The notes: generated by a model from the letters alone, not told the origin. A stretch of 64,000 nucleotides of DNA from Lophius americanus (GCA_037951165.1 JBBDHG010000127.1:4371501-4435500), one strand, 5' to 3'; shown: positions 22,528 through 33,991, counted from the first letter of the stretch. Numbers and translations are program-made.

Positions 22528-22880
22528 TCTCTGACAGCAAGGGCAAATTTCCCTGAAACCCCCCCCCCAATCCACTGTGTTGCAAAGGCAAACCCCCCTA
22601 ATTAAATCCACAAGCCCCCCCTAGTAAGTAAAATTTGAACTTTTAGAGTAAAGTACACTGATCTCCTCGAGTCGATACATATTCACCCAATTTTTTGCCA
22701 AATACCTTTGAAGCTAAATTTATCCCTAATGTCAGAGCTATACAACTGAACTTTCCCAAAATTCAATCTAATTATTCCTCGCGCTCAGGTCTATGTGGGT
22801 TTAAAATTTGAAAATAATCCCTGAAATGAATTTGGAGATATCGCGTTAACACGAACGATCTGCGGCTGACTTTTCAGAGA
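22528..22880 (-). mobile_element. Helentron-like element, internally deleted
   Basis: On the minus strand it starts TCTCTGAAAAGTCAGCCGCAG, preceded by A. It continues GTTAACGCGATATC, GACCTGAGCGCGAGGAATAA and TCGACTCGAGGAGATCAG. It then shows TACTAGGGGGGGCTTG, GGGGATT-type DNA, GGGAAATTTGCCC and TTGCTGTCAGAGATTACAG. The 5' end is good and the 3' hairpin is degraded, with no CTAG. A C/G homopolymer has expanded at 22560. Confidence 0.7.
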
Positions 22881-23084
22881 TGTACATACTATTGTAAAGT
22901 ATAAATACTTGGAAACTTAATTCTGTAGCCTGATTAAGTGTTTTACTCAGCTACTTCCCACTTCAGGGAATAGTGGCCGTTACCTACTCCTTCACTCTCA
23001 TCATTTCCATCACCTTCTCTTTTCTTCTTTTGTTTGGTTTCTTCTTGTCTTGTGACACTAATCTAATCTTGTGACACTAATTTT

Positions 23085-23155
23085 AGCACTTTGAGATTGG
23101 ATCCAAATGTAAAGTGCATTATAAATTAAATGTATTATTATTATTATTATTAATC
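23085..23155 (+). mobile_element. LINE 3' tail with (ATT)n
   Basis: TAGCACTTTGAGATTGGATC then ATGTAAAGTGCATTATAAAT and ATGTATTATTATT. This is the typical 3' tail of L2-clade fish LINEs (…GTAAAGTGC.NTATAAAT…(ATT)n). The same tail occurs at 41205-41296. The body is missing, consistent with heavy 5' truncation. Confidence 0.65.
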
Positions 23156-23389
23156 AAGACCAGTGAAGTTCAGTTCGGCAGACAATCTTCTCCCACACAT
23201 AGACCAAAGTTATTTCTCATACATCACACCTATTGTAATTTCTCGCTAAGTAATCACTAAGATAATTTCCAATATCTTAGTGACCCAACTCCATCGGTAG
23301 CCTTTCGTCTTGCTTTTGTGTGTTTTTTTTAGTGTATCTCTCTCCAACTTATTTCATACCACTGGAACATCTGTCGTCCGACACCTCAG

Positions 23390-23585
23390 CTCTGCCTCGT
23401 CGTCATTGATCCATCAACTTCATCATTCAACAGTCTCATGAGAGTCATTAGCCGCCACCACCAGCATCTACGCGACAAGTGGTAAAATATCGTTCTACTG
23501 TTTGGACGAGATATCTTTCAATCACACCAAAGTGTCTGAAAACCAAAGACCTTCTGACAGACTAATTATTAATTGATATCTGTTG
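23390..23585 (+). repeat. AATAAA-ended dispersed repeat, copy C (partial)
   Basis: Shares ATCCATCAACTTCATCATTC, GAGAGTCATTAGCCGCCACC, CAGCATCTA and a CAAAGACCTTCTGACAG segment, in order, with 15215-15522 and 31311-31612. The polyadenylation-like end is not preserved. Confidence 0.4.
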
Positions 23586-23707
23586 GAATCAATATACAGT
23601 ACATTTTCTGTACCTCTCGATTGAAACACAGTTATAAGCATTATGTGAAAATACCAAAATAAAGTCAAGTTCTATTTATTTATAAAGATTAAAGATTTTT
23701 TTTTACT

Positions 23708-24331
23708 ACACTGTAAAAAAAAAAGAAAATAATTAGATCACTCGATCATGAATGAAATATTACTGATTCTAAAATTCAGGTTGAAAATACTTTAACTTGA
23801 AAGATTTTCCAAAGAATTTTGATTTTTTTTATGCAATTGTGGTCTAATCATGTATTGGAAAAGATAATTGTTGATGAACTTTGAATATGACTTCAAATTA
23901 AGTATTTCTGAGTCTATCTTACGAATTTGTTGAAAATACTAGATTTTATTGACTAACCAGTGGAAGTGTTTTTTAAGAATCTCTGACAATTTTCTTTTTA
24001 AGTGTATATTTTTCTCTAGTTGCCGCAGGAATAAGTTTATGTCAGATTTGTGTACCAATAATAAACCTATTTTATGTATGAGGGTTTTGAAGGTAAAATT
24101 ATGAAAAAACATTTTTTGAAGGAGATTAGTAAGAACTTACAAACATGGTATTTCCATTTTTTTTACCTTTAGGGTTTAATCATACACTGTAAAAATATAA
24201 ATGTTTATGAACTTAATTCAACTGGTAAACTTCATTATTAGTATTCTTCTAACTAATTCATTCAAGTTTTAATTACTTAATTGAATTGCGTGAGTTTTTA
24301 AAGTTCATCAAACAATTATTTTTTCACAGTG
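23708..24331. mobile_element. overlapping CACTGTAAAAA MITEs, second locus
   Basis: The left element runs 23708-24005 (CACTGTAAAAA start, degraded TTTTTAAGTGT end). Its internal landmarks TTACTGATTCTAAAATT, ATTGTTGATGAACTTTGAA and ACCAGTGGA are in the order seen at 12197-12835. A compact element follows at 24185-24331: CACTGTAAAAATATAAATG at one end, and AAGTTCATCAAACAATT then TTTTTTCACAGTG at the other (147 bp). No coding capacity. Confidence 0.6.
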
Positions 24332-24922
24332 AAAAGCACATCTCTGAATAAATGCTAACAATCCTCTCCATGGAATTAGATGTGCAATTGAGTAACTAGT
24401 TTGCCAACCTATTAATCAATATTCAATAATACTTTAATCTAAATGAATAAGGATAGAAACCTTTGCTTGTTAATGTGATTTTGGAAATTTTGCTACAAAT
24501 ATTTGATATTGGTCAACAGAGTTAGCATAAACAGTGATATAATCAGTGCTCAAGTCACAAATGAAAGAAAGTCACCTCGAGGAATGTAATAAGAAATAAC
24601 ATAAGATAACCGTTATGACATGATCACGTACAAGAAACCAATCAAGGTTTTTCGTAGGCAGATTAAAGCCAACAAATGTAAATCAAAAGCCATTACAAAT
24701 GTGAATACAGTATTTGGCGTGTTAACCACTATTAAAACTACAGTTTCAGTGTTTCTCAGTACCTGGAGGTCACACCACATTAGACCACCACTGCTGTGAT
24801 GGACATACGCTGTAGCATGAAGGAATTAGTGAGCATTTCCAACAAGCACGGAGACAGATAAAAAAAGAAGAAGAAGATATTAACCCTGTCATAAAGAAAT
24901 AGAAAAACCTCTTGGTCCTTAC
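24332..24922. other. gene-free stretch
   Basis: Nothing recognised. It directly follows, in minus-strand direction, the donor of the candidate exon at 24923-24997. Confidence 0.45.
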
Positions 24923-24997
24923 CTGGTGTGATTTCAATCACCGTGTCTCGTCTCTGCGGTGGAAAGAGGACTTTGGGAGGCTGAGTGGTCTGAAGAG
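24923..24997 (-). CDS. candidate 75-nt cassette exon, gene unknown
   Basis: On the minus strand a pyrimidine-rich tract (CTCTCCCCCTTTATCTCTCAG) precedes 75 nt that end at CACCAG|GTAAGG, a near-consensus donor. Only one of three frames is open. Read with one base from the previous exon it gives a stretch including PPKVLFPPQRRDTVIEITP, and both splice junctions are phase 1, so the exon can be skipped without shifting the frame. Phase 1-1 exons are common in cell-surface and scaffold proteins. I do not recognise the peptide and assign no gene. A 25-nt candidate upstream at 25517-25541 could join in frame. The exon could be chance: 75 nt is short, and no other exon of the gene is visible in 64 kb, though large introns would explain that. 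Confidence 0.3.
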
Positions 24998-25224
24998 CTG
25001 AGAGATAAAGGGGGAGAGGGGGAGATACAGAGAAAGGGTTGATTATCAGGGCTGTGAGAGGGATTTAAGCTACTACCTTTGGTTTGGTTCATTATTCCCT
25101 TATGACACATTTTAAATAAAACTCCACAAAGTTTATTTTACAAACCTTAGTTGTTAGTATTAGCCAACAGACTATTAGTACACTTATATATATTATATTC
25201 TTCTGTAGTAGTTAATATTTTTGT

Positions 25225-25312
25225 CAGTCTTGTGAAAAAGACTGTTTTTGGACATAACTTCATATTCATATGTTTTTGGGATATAGCTTTGCTGTTGGGG
25301 ACAGCTACACAG
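25225..25312 (+). mobile_element. Helentron-like family, 3' end fragment
   Basis: TTTTTGGACATAACTTCATA, then GTTTTTGGGATATAGC and a perfect terminal stem-loop GCTGT-TGGG-ACAGC. It ends TACACAGACC in place of GTAGGCCTAG. Only the last part of the family is present, internally deleted. Confidence 0.6.
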
Positions 25313-25433
25313 ACCGTATAAAAAACATCTACATGATTTTAGACATTTTATCGCAGTAATGCAACATATTCAGGCAGTCTGATATTTCCAATGTCAGTGG
25401 AAACTGTCAAAACCTCCTGTTATAATACATGTG

Positions 25434-25469
25434 TTCATAGTCAAAAAGTCATATCTTTTTGACTATGAA
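25434..25469. repeat. perfect 15-bp hairpin
   Basis: TTCATAGTCAAAAAG and CTTTTTGACTATGAA flank a 6-nt loop TCATAT. It lies in otherwise unremarkable DNA. It may be a relic of a foldback element. As an RNA hairpin it is shorter than usual miRNA precursors. Confidence 0.85.
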
Positions 25470-25541
25470 AAATCGATCTACAAGAGCGTCTGGATGGAAT
25501 ATGGACATGGTCTCACCTGCTGCTTTGGCAGCTTTCCCAAT

Positions 25542-26369
25542 CTACCGCAAGAAACAGGCCTCATACTTATCCTGACAGAAACGCTACAGACACGGGACTC
25601 ACATTCTATGTATTGCGAGCAGTAATACATAGAAAGATCTGGTACAAATGTGTGGCAATCCCGACTGCAGTCAAAAGATGATGAAGACTATTATACTCTT
25701 AAAAAAGCACAGAAGTAAGAATTGTCATTTTAGCTATGCATCATTATTGGAGTGGCTCCATGGCTCTGGGCAATGATGGCCTATTGGTTAGTCAGTGAGT
25801 CATCCTCAATCGCTATTTAAAGTTTAAATATCTGAAGAACTATGTAAATGCAGACATTCGTAGTTCCCTTATGAAGTCTATGAGAGCTTCCCTTTTCCTT
25901 AAGGGCCACCATGAAGTTGACATTTGCGATTATTTATATTGACTTGCTGTGACAACTATTGGATGGACTTTCATGAAATGAAGACACCGATGACCTTCTC
26001 AAAATCAGGCAGAGAGATAAAAGATAATGACCTCGGAGATGTTCCTCAGATGATCCAAACTAGAATAAACAACATTTGTAATATGCCTCTCAAAGGAGGC
26101 AAGCTGTCTGTCACACATGTTTCCTGCTGCTGGTGAAAACCATGATCCGTGTTTATGTTGAAAAGCATTCAGATATGTTTAAATATAAATGGATATCAGT
26201 ATATGAGCAAAAAAAAAAGAGAATTGATATACCAAAAAAGCTTAAAGGTCAACATCTGGTGTTTGGCATGTGTTATTACTGAATTGTATCATAGACTTTG
26301 CATCAAGATGGTTATTTAATTCTGGAAGAGATGCACGTATACACTTGTCTTTTCATAACAGTGACTTAT
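25542..26369. other. gene-free stretch
   Basis: No gene or repeat recognised. A 70-residue frame at 25924-26136 has no domain. Confidence 0.45.
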
Positions 26370-26445
26370 GGAGAGGTCGGTTACATATTTCCAACTAAGG
26401 GGAGCTTAATCGCCAAAGATTTTGAAGGAATGCACATTTCTCTAC
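26370..26445 (+). mobile_element. Helentron-like family, short internal piece
   Basis: GGTCGGTTACATATTTCCAAC, CTAAGGGGAGCTTAATC and CCAAAGATTTTG match the middle of the family in order. No end is present. Confidence 0.55.
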
Positions 26446-26640
26446 ATTTTCGACAGACCTAAATTTTGAAATATGTTATAGATTATCAAGTTATGGCTAG
26501 AACATGAAGGCAAATAATGCAGTGGTACCTATGTGATATGATAAATCCTATTTCCTAGCTTTCTATATCACTGCTACCTTTTGAAATTAATGGGACAACT
26601 ACCAAAAACCATCCAAAATCCAAAAATACATCCTGACTGG

Positions 26641-26682
26641 AAAAAGAAGTCAGAGTTCGCTCAAAGAAGTCAGAGCTCTGTC
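26641..26682. repeat. 20-bp tandem duplication
   Basis: AAAGAAGTCAGAGTTCGCTC is followed directly by a near copy (AAAGAAGTCAGAGCTCTGTC). Confidence 0.75.
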
Positions 26683-26810
26683 AAGGACCAAAATCCACCT
26701 CAGTAGCCACTTTGTTTCTTCCTCTCTCATTCTCTTCATCTGAGAAAACAGACATTGTGTGACATTGTTGCCTCATTTCCGACCAAAAGTTAATCTTCTT
26801 TTCCAGAAAA

Positions 26811-26937
26811 CTACCTCCGGGTTAAATTACATGCCAAGTCCATCCATTAATTTTTCCATAATCTTGCTTAAAGGCATACAGACTGAGAGACAAACTAACA
26901 CGGGCGAAAACATAATCCGTCCTTGGCGGAAGTAATA
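26811..26937 (+). repeat. CCGCCAAGG-ended dispersed repeat, short copy
   Basis: CTACCTCCGG at the left and GAAAACATAATCCGTCC then TTGGCGGAAGTAAT at the right, with TTTTTCCATAATCTTGCTTA and GACAAACTAAC between. This is the 3' half of the family seen at 42677-43360 and 59185-59385, with approximately inverted termini. Confidence 0.5.
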
Positions 26938-27105
26938 AATCACAAAAGCCAACTCTCTCTGGAGGAGAGGGAGATTGTGTTTGAATGAGGTCTTAACCTG
27001 AATAAACACCTCATTGTCAAAAGCTACATATATACTAGATATGTGGTGTATCAGTGATTATGATGGGGTTGTGATTGACTTTAAGCCCAAAGCTTCAAAG
27101 ACATT

Positions 27106-27175
27106 TCTCTCTCTCTCTCTCACATACACAGACACACTCACACCCACACACACACACAAACACACACACACACAA
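27106..27175. repeat. (CT)n-(CA)n compound microsatellite
   Basis: A short CT tract followed by an imperfect CA tract, about 70 bp in total. Confidence 0.92.
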
Positions 27176-28660
27176 GCATATAATTTATTTCTCAGAATCT
27201 TTCATAAAAGAAGAAAATCACAGCATACAGTTGATGTAGAAAATATGAAAAACACGTCTCTGCCGGCATGTTTCTGGAAAAGTGTCATCATGTGAGAGAG
27301 GATGGGTGGTTTTAACCAAACATACCCTCAAAATAATGATTCACAGAGGCTAAACAAGAAATTTAACCATGGAAGCTTTCAAAATACAGTTACAGAGTGC
27401 TTCACAAAGACATAAATCAGGTGAAAAATAATGTTCTAAATGATAAATAAAAGAAAAATTTGTCATAACAAGCTAGGAAAGAATTACTGAAATATAGTAA
27501 GACGTGAAGATAAAAAAAATAAATAAAATTCTAAAAAGATGGTCCACACTGCCTGATCTCCAGTATACCAGAGCCATGGGAATCTGAATACAAAGGATTG
27601 GTCTGCCTCTGAACAAAAAACACACCTCTGCTGGAGCAGCTCAGGCTTAGAAAAGCAGGAAATAACATTTAAAATGAAGTAACCTTTTACATTTAAAGTT
27701 CAAAAGTGGTACTCAATGTGAGATGCTTTGGTCTGTGTCGTGTGGATTATTGTGTTTGCTTTGGTGAGAAATTTTGATTGAGATAGTTGTTAGTTTGGAG
27801 AGTTTGTAATGATTGAGACAGAGATACCATGAGTAACAGTAGTCTGAAAAAGATTTCATGAAACATGGATGTCATGACGAGAAGTTAGTTTTATTGGCAG
27901 TAAAAGTAGACTTGATTTGAGAGTGCCATACTTAAGGGGAGGGTGACTAAGGCAGGATAATTCTGGGAAAAAATGAGAATAACTGATTTTTTTTTTGTTT
28001 TGAATTGAGATCACGATGCTCCCTGTGGTCTTACCTTTCAGTTTAAATAATATTGCACTTAAAATTGCATTAGCATTGCATTAAAATGTGCCATGTACAC
28101 TCAACGTCTGACCCAGATAGATGTACGTGGGCTTTAAAACAACCCCCTTCAGCTCTAATGTGCATATATCTCCGATGGAGCTACGAGACAGAGAGGGATG
28201 AGTAGCCTTCATGAATCAACTGAGAAATAAAGTGGTAGAAAGAGACAAAACTATAAAGGTTAAGTGACTTGAAAAAGGAATTAATGAGTGATGAGAAACT
28301 ACTTCTCCTGTTTCTGCTTGTGTTACATAATGCTAGCCTTCTAACTTCTGCTAGCCTTCTTCTTCTGCCATATTATGCTAGCCTCTTAGCTCTGGCTAAA
28401 GTAAGTTAGCTACTATCCGAACCAACTCAGGAATAGAGTTGGAACACTGTTTTTAACAGCCGGCGGGCTCAGTAGACCCAAATCACTACACCACCATGGT
28501 GCCTCCACGTTGTACTTGAATTCCAGTTTGAAATTACCAAAAGCAATATGAGGACACTGACATAAAAAAACTCCCTTTCAAATGAAGAATTCCTTATTTC
28601 AACCGTTTAACCCTTTTCTAATCATTGGCTGTCATTTCATTTAAGAACAGCATGCTATAT
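27176..28660. other. gene-free stretch
   Basis: No gene. A GCTAGCCT(T)-rich local duplication lies at 28333-28395. A piece near 28475-28505 (CACTACACCACCATGGTGCC), read on the minus strand, resembles the head of the tRNA-derived SINE, but too little is left to call. Confidence 0.4.
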
Positions 28661-28695
28661 CATCCTCAAATAATCCATAGGCTTATTTGAGGATG
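28661..28695. repeat. perfect 13-bp hairpin
   Basis: CATCCTCAAATAA and TTATTTGAGGATG separated by 9 nt. The flanking ATGCTATAT and TATGCTAGAT extend the pairing weakly, as in an eroded foldback element. Confidence 0.85.
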
Positions 28696-29897
28696 GTTGC
28701 AGCAACATTGTATGCTAGATTGTGAACACTGATTGGTTTCGATATGACTCCGCAGGAAGAAGATTGTGGGTTTGAACTCGTCATCAGAGCATTCATTTTT
28801 TTTCATTTTAAAGTGTCAATCTTGAAAACTCTTAAGCTATATATATTTTTTTTATTCAGTAACTCTGGATAGCATGAATCAAATTGAAAAAGTTTCAATT
28901 GATACCTATTCGACAATAATTACTAAGACTCTAAAGTCAAAACATTTTTCCTTTGTAAAGAAATTTCTTGTTGTAGTCTATATTCCCCAAAGTCCACTAT
29001 TTCTTTAATTTTTGCAATGCATCGAATATTCAGTTAGAGATCCAGCCTAAAGGTAAGTGAACATTGAACTCATAGAAATCAGATGGAAGAAAACATGACT
29101 CTAAGTAATAAAGTAATAAAGAGTCTCTCCCGACTCTTCTCCTCCATGTGTGCATGTTTGTTTGTCCTCTACTTTGTTTATGAGAAGATTTTGGTTTGGG
29201 ATTCAGCTTTAAAGAGCGCTCCCTGACACCAGGGAATGTCAGTAAGCCCAAAACCGGTGCAGCAGCCAGAAGTAGAATCCGAGTCTGTCTTTCAAAATGC
29301 GGACTACCTTTCAGTGCCTGAGTGACAGTGGTGGGAATAAACTATAAATACTCTGCAAACAAACAATTCAGATTCCAGGGACATTTGCTTTACTTAATTG
29401 TTTCACGTCAAAGCTGCTTTAAAATGCTACACTTCTACATTCCAGAGGCATTTTGTACTTTCCTTACAACTGTCTGAGAGCTGCAGTTTCAAAGCATAGT
29501 TCCCCAAACAGGAGGTCGCTGTAGTGCCGTTAGAAATGCACAGAACTTTACCAAAATCCGGACACCGGTCAGAGGTTGTATATGATGTCATCTGCTATAG
29601 ATCTGAGAAAGGGGCATGTCAAAAAGCCTCTAACACCACCTATATTTAAAAAAATAAGGATAAGCCCCCACCATGTGTTTCACCCAGAAGCTGGGGGTTG
29701 CTTTACTACAGCGTCAACTAGTGGCATCAAAATGCTATGTTTTATACTTTGTCCGGTAACTATATTTCTTACCCTTCCTGTCCAGTGAGAACCACGTATC
29801 TCCAAAAGTGTTGATTAAGAATATGTTTCACAAACTGAAGGATTGTTTTTTTTTCTTTATGTATGAGAAAACACAAAGTTCTTAAAGTACTTCTTAC
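28696..29897. other. gene-free stretch
   Basis: Nothing firm. 28740-28790 (GAAGATTGTGGGTTTGAACTC) resembles a SINE B-box region. 29550-29815 looks repeat-like, but I cannot name it. Confidence 0.35.
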
Positions 29898-29930
29898 TTT
29901 AAGAAGTAAAAGGTTCTTTTACTTCTTAAA
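29898..29930. repeat. perfect 14-bp hairpin
   Basis: TTTAAGAAGTAAAA and TTTTACTTCTTAAA with a 5-nt loop GGTTC. A further partial copy (ACTTCTTACTTT) lies just upstream at 29890. Confidence 0.85.
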
Positions 29931-31310
29931 TAAATATGCTTCTGTTTTTATTAACAGGCTGACCTTTGAGTAATTGGCATTTAGAAGATACTTGCGTCTC
30001 AGAGGAAAGCAATGCTAAGAACAGACTCTAGTGATCTCATAGACTAAGTTTGATTACCAGACAACCACATTTAAAATAGTTGAATTACCACAACCTTTAA
30101 CATATACGGTCCTAACATAAGCCTAATTATCAATTATCAATAAAAACTGATACACTACGCTGTATTCTATCCTACACTGATAGTGAATAGTAAAGTACAA
30201 TGAGTGCATTTACTGTGATATTCCAATTACATTTTGTGGATAATGCTTATATATTTTTACTTGAATTTGGTTGAATATAGGACTTTTACTTCTATAGTAG
30301 ACAATTTCCACAGTCTGCTAAATACAAATAGTATTTCCAAAGGCTTAAGGGCATACATCTCTGCACGGCAGTTTATTTTTATTGCAGACATTGTGATAGT
30401 CCTGAGTGGGTACTTTGCAAATAAGTTGGGGACCCCAGGCTTACTCCTGCCGCTTCACTGGATATAAGACAATTTTCATGAACTTCAAGGTAGCTACATC
30501 AGAATGTGTACATGAAATAAATTAATAAGAGTGCCAGGAAGTTCAGAATGTTTAAAAAAAAATGAACTGAATCATCCTGATCATTTCAGTTAAGTGGGTG
30601 TTGCAAGAAGATTAAAACAAACATTTTCTTATGTCAGTCTTTGACTCCACACAAAGAATATGCACTGTTGGCACCTCAGACCAAATATGACCTTCATCTA
30701 TTTCATTTTGAAATCTGTTGGCATTAATATTCACAATATAAGAAACAATGAAGGCATGAAACAAGAGGACATTTGCTGAAATTCAAAGTAATACTCATAT
30801 TTAAAACACCATTTTCTCACCACGATGTCGATTATTACTGATTTGTGGCCTTCACTGTTTTTGGTGCTGTAAATGAAATGACTGCATCATTTCAATGATA
30901 ACTTCATTTTGACCTTTTTATGCTTTCAGACCAATGGAATTACCCAAATACTAATGGGTCATCTGACCTTTGACACATGAGATTTGATATTTGTCAAATT
31001 TTAGAGGCACGTCCAACTGGAAGGAGACCCCGGGCTTGACCAATAATTGCTGCAGGGAATATATATCTTCTCTGGCATGGGAAAACTTCTGGCTCCCTCA
31101 GGATGAGCTTCAGAGTGTCATACCTTTACTTCCCAAAACATTGGACCAAAAACGGGTTATAACTTTTTAAGTTAAATGCTTTGTGTTTTTCTTAACAAAA
31201 AAATGAACTCTTGGCAGAATCATCTCTCTTAACATTCTCCTTTTCCACATGTTGATAGTCTCAATTACCCACCAAACATTCTGTGTGCATTTTAATCAGC
31301 CAGCCAATTT
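29931..31310. other. gene-free stretch
   Basis: AT-rich. No exon, RNA gene or repeat recognised. Confidence 0.5.
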
Positions 31311-31612
31311 ATCCAGTCATGGTTAGACGCCATCATTAGCCTATCATCATGCTGGTGCCTTTACATGCACCCTCCACTTACCCATCTCCATCCAGTCCTC
31401 TCAGATCCATCTGCCTCATCGCTCATCAGTCTCAGCAGAGTCATCTACCACCACCACCAGTGTCCAGACTACAAGGGGGGATATATATTGCTGCTTCTCA
31501 TGGCAGATACCATTCAACCACAATCTCCCTAATTTTAGAAGACCCATTATCACATATCATGTGTTGTGATAAAGACTAACTTTTACCTCATCGACTGTCT
31601 CTCCTGATATAA
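31311..31612 (+). repeat. AATAAA-type dispersed repeat, copy B
   Basis: ATCCAGTCATGG, CCCATCTCCATCCAG, CATCGCTCATCAGTCTCAGC, AGAGTCATCTACCACCACCA, CAAGGGGGGATATATATTGC and TTCAACCACAATCTCCCTAA. It ends GATAAAGACTAACTTTTACC then GACTGTCTCTCCTGAT. Collinear with 15215-15522. The AATAAA of that copy is GATAAA here. The 76-residue frame across it is not a gene. Confidence 0.5.
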
Positions 31613-33919
31613 ATATATTTAATAGACCAGTCATGGTAATATGTACCATTTTGCAAAGCAAGGAATTTTCATTCTGTCCTTCCTTAATGGGTTAGAGCAA
31701 ACAGCATGAAAAGCCATCAAAAATAATTACTTAAGGTACAAGCAACTAAAAGTAGTTAAGAATTTAGCTACTCTGTTGCCTCCCAGAATAAACAGTGAAA
31801 AATGTGTATATGCTCGGCTCCGTGCTCATACTGCTAGATTCTGCATGTCAAACTGTTTTGACCTTTATTGAATTATAACATGTCTGGCGGAGCAGGCAAA
31901 GGGCAGACTTTCATGTTTAGTCCTCATAAATTTAGACTTCCATGTCTTGCCCTATTCACATGCATTTATTCCTGTCAGAATCCAGGGTGACATGATGTTT
32001 GTTTGTTTCTTTCTTTCTTTCTTTTTGAATGGTGGAATGGACAATAATATAATCAAATTGGTTTTATGCAAATAAAATATCTAGATGTGTTTCCCCTTCA
32101 ACATTGCAGCATCAGCAGATAGTGAATGATATTAAACAGACAAAATGCATAAATCATGTCAACCAACTTAAGAAGAAACTCACGTGATTACTCTACTTGA
32201 TACTCTCGTATGCAATTTCTCTCTGCATGCATCACATATTTTCATCTCTTCATTCAATGCAACCACTTACTAGATTCTGCCAGTCTTTTTCTAACAATGT
32301 ATAGTGACGCAAGGAGTGGAGCACTGAAACAGTTGACATTTTAATGACTGTATAGACTCTTACAAGTAACACACTTTCCGCACACCATAGGTGGTAAACA
32401 CTCCGTCACCACAGCGTCAATGTTTCCCCGCTGTGTTGTTCAGAGAGTTTTTTTTGTGTGAGAGGTTTTTTGTGTGTATTTGTGTCTGAATTATTCATGT
32501 TCTCTAAATGGATGGAGACTTAACGTCACATTAAAAACTGTTTCAATGGAGTGTGTGTGTCTGCATTAGTTTATGTTTTATGTGTGTGAAAAGCCAGTCA
32601 ACAGAATGTACACACAGATACTGCCCTTTTGAGAATTTGGGAATATGTGGGAGTACACAAAAATTTGCATTCCAGCATTTTTATATGTCTTTAAATGTGT
32701 GTCTGTGTGTGTGTCAATCATCCGATTGTCTGATTTACCGTCCGACAATTGTATTTTTTTCCTTACATTCTAGAAATTTTGGCTTTCGCTCAATGGAAGC
32801 AGAGTCACGACTCGATCGCCTGACGCCAGTGCGTTTTTTTTGTGCTAAGTGGCTACTTACCGTCTGATTTACCATGGTGACACAGTGCGTCATATGGATA
32901 ATAAATATTAAGTTGTCGTGAAGTAAGAAGTGGTGTTTTTGGTTGCTAGCAACTGCATAGCAAGCAAGAAGTAGATAGTTAATTTGCTTATAGAGTGGCG
33001 CTAGCTGTAAAGTTAATACTCCATATAGACAAAATTAATTAACTGACTTCCAATTCTCTTCTCAAAATAGACAGGCCATAATGTTCACGTTCACCTAGCC
33101 ACTTATGAGTCTGGATATGCTGTTCTTATTTTCTTAATGAGATTTTATGTTTTCACACAGTTGTGATCCCACAGACGAACTACTTTAGCAAAAATGAATG
33201 ATAAAAGTGCCGGTCTGGTAGAAAGGTGTCAGAGAACACATCGCATGGCAGAGCGTTTTCTGTGGCAAAACGGGGACCCGCATGGTAAAAGAAATGTGGT
33301 TATAATATTATGGCTATTTGGAACATAAAAAAGTCAACTGGAAATGAAAAAAATGAATAACAGCAGGAATGGTTTTGCACCACTTTCATAGTGGCATCGT
33401 TAAAATTGCACAATGAAGGGTGAAATCTACATAGGCCTATATCTGATGCCATTAGAACTCTTTGGAGACAGCCCAAATGTGAATCCCATTGTGCACAGAC
33501 ACCGAGAGTGTGAGATGAATGAGCTTTAATGTGAGCCTGGTGCAAGTATTGAGTAGAGGGAAACATTAAACCAAAGCACACCCCTCTCTTTTCACGCACA
33601 CACTAAGGCATGGTGTTGTTGATCATTATCACTCATACCATCTGCTCCGGAGCAAAGCCACACCGGAGGGACACCCTTGTGGTGGAAACAAGCGCTGTCT
33701 CTTAACTCTGTGCAGAGAACTGAATGATGCACGACATGAATTAGAAGTGAGGGGCTGCGTGGGGACCGTGAGAGGTTGCGCAGGTAGGAGAACAAAACTT
33801 GATGAGTGAACTGACTAAAGAGGACAGACCAGCACTTTAAAATGTTTTGAGCAAACCAACTTATGACTATGGAATGTTAGAGCTTAAATAGTTTTGCAAA
33901 AAAAGCTAGTAGACCTGTG
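31613..33919. other. gene-free stretch
   Basis: A (TTTC)n run lies at 31996-32026 and short GT runs near 32550 and 32700. GTCTGATTTACCRT occurs twice (32737, 32862), and a 12-bp palindrome GTTGCTAGCAAC at 32942-32953, which suggests a decayed MITE around 32730-33000. No gene. Confidence 0.4.
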
Positions 33920-33991
33920 TCACTGAAAAGTTGGGCGTATTATGGTATGATCCCAAACGTGCCAACTGTCGTTCCAGATTGTTAGTCATTT

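Noticed and set aside
32861..32875. Minus-strand CACCATGG start followed by ACG|GTAAGT, suggesting a tiny first exon
   Set aside because: The same bases belong to a locally repeated GTCTGATTTACC motif and nothing like a promoter or CpG island is nearby.
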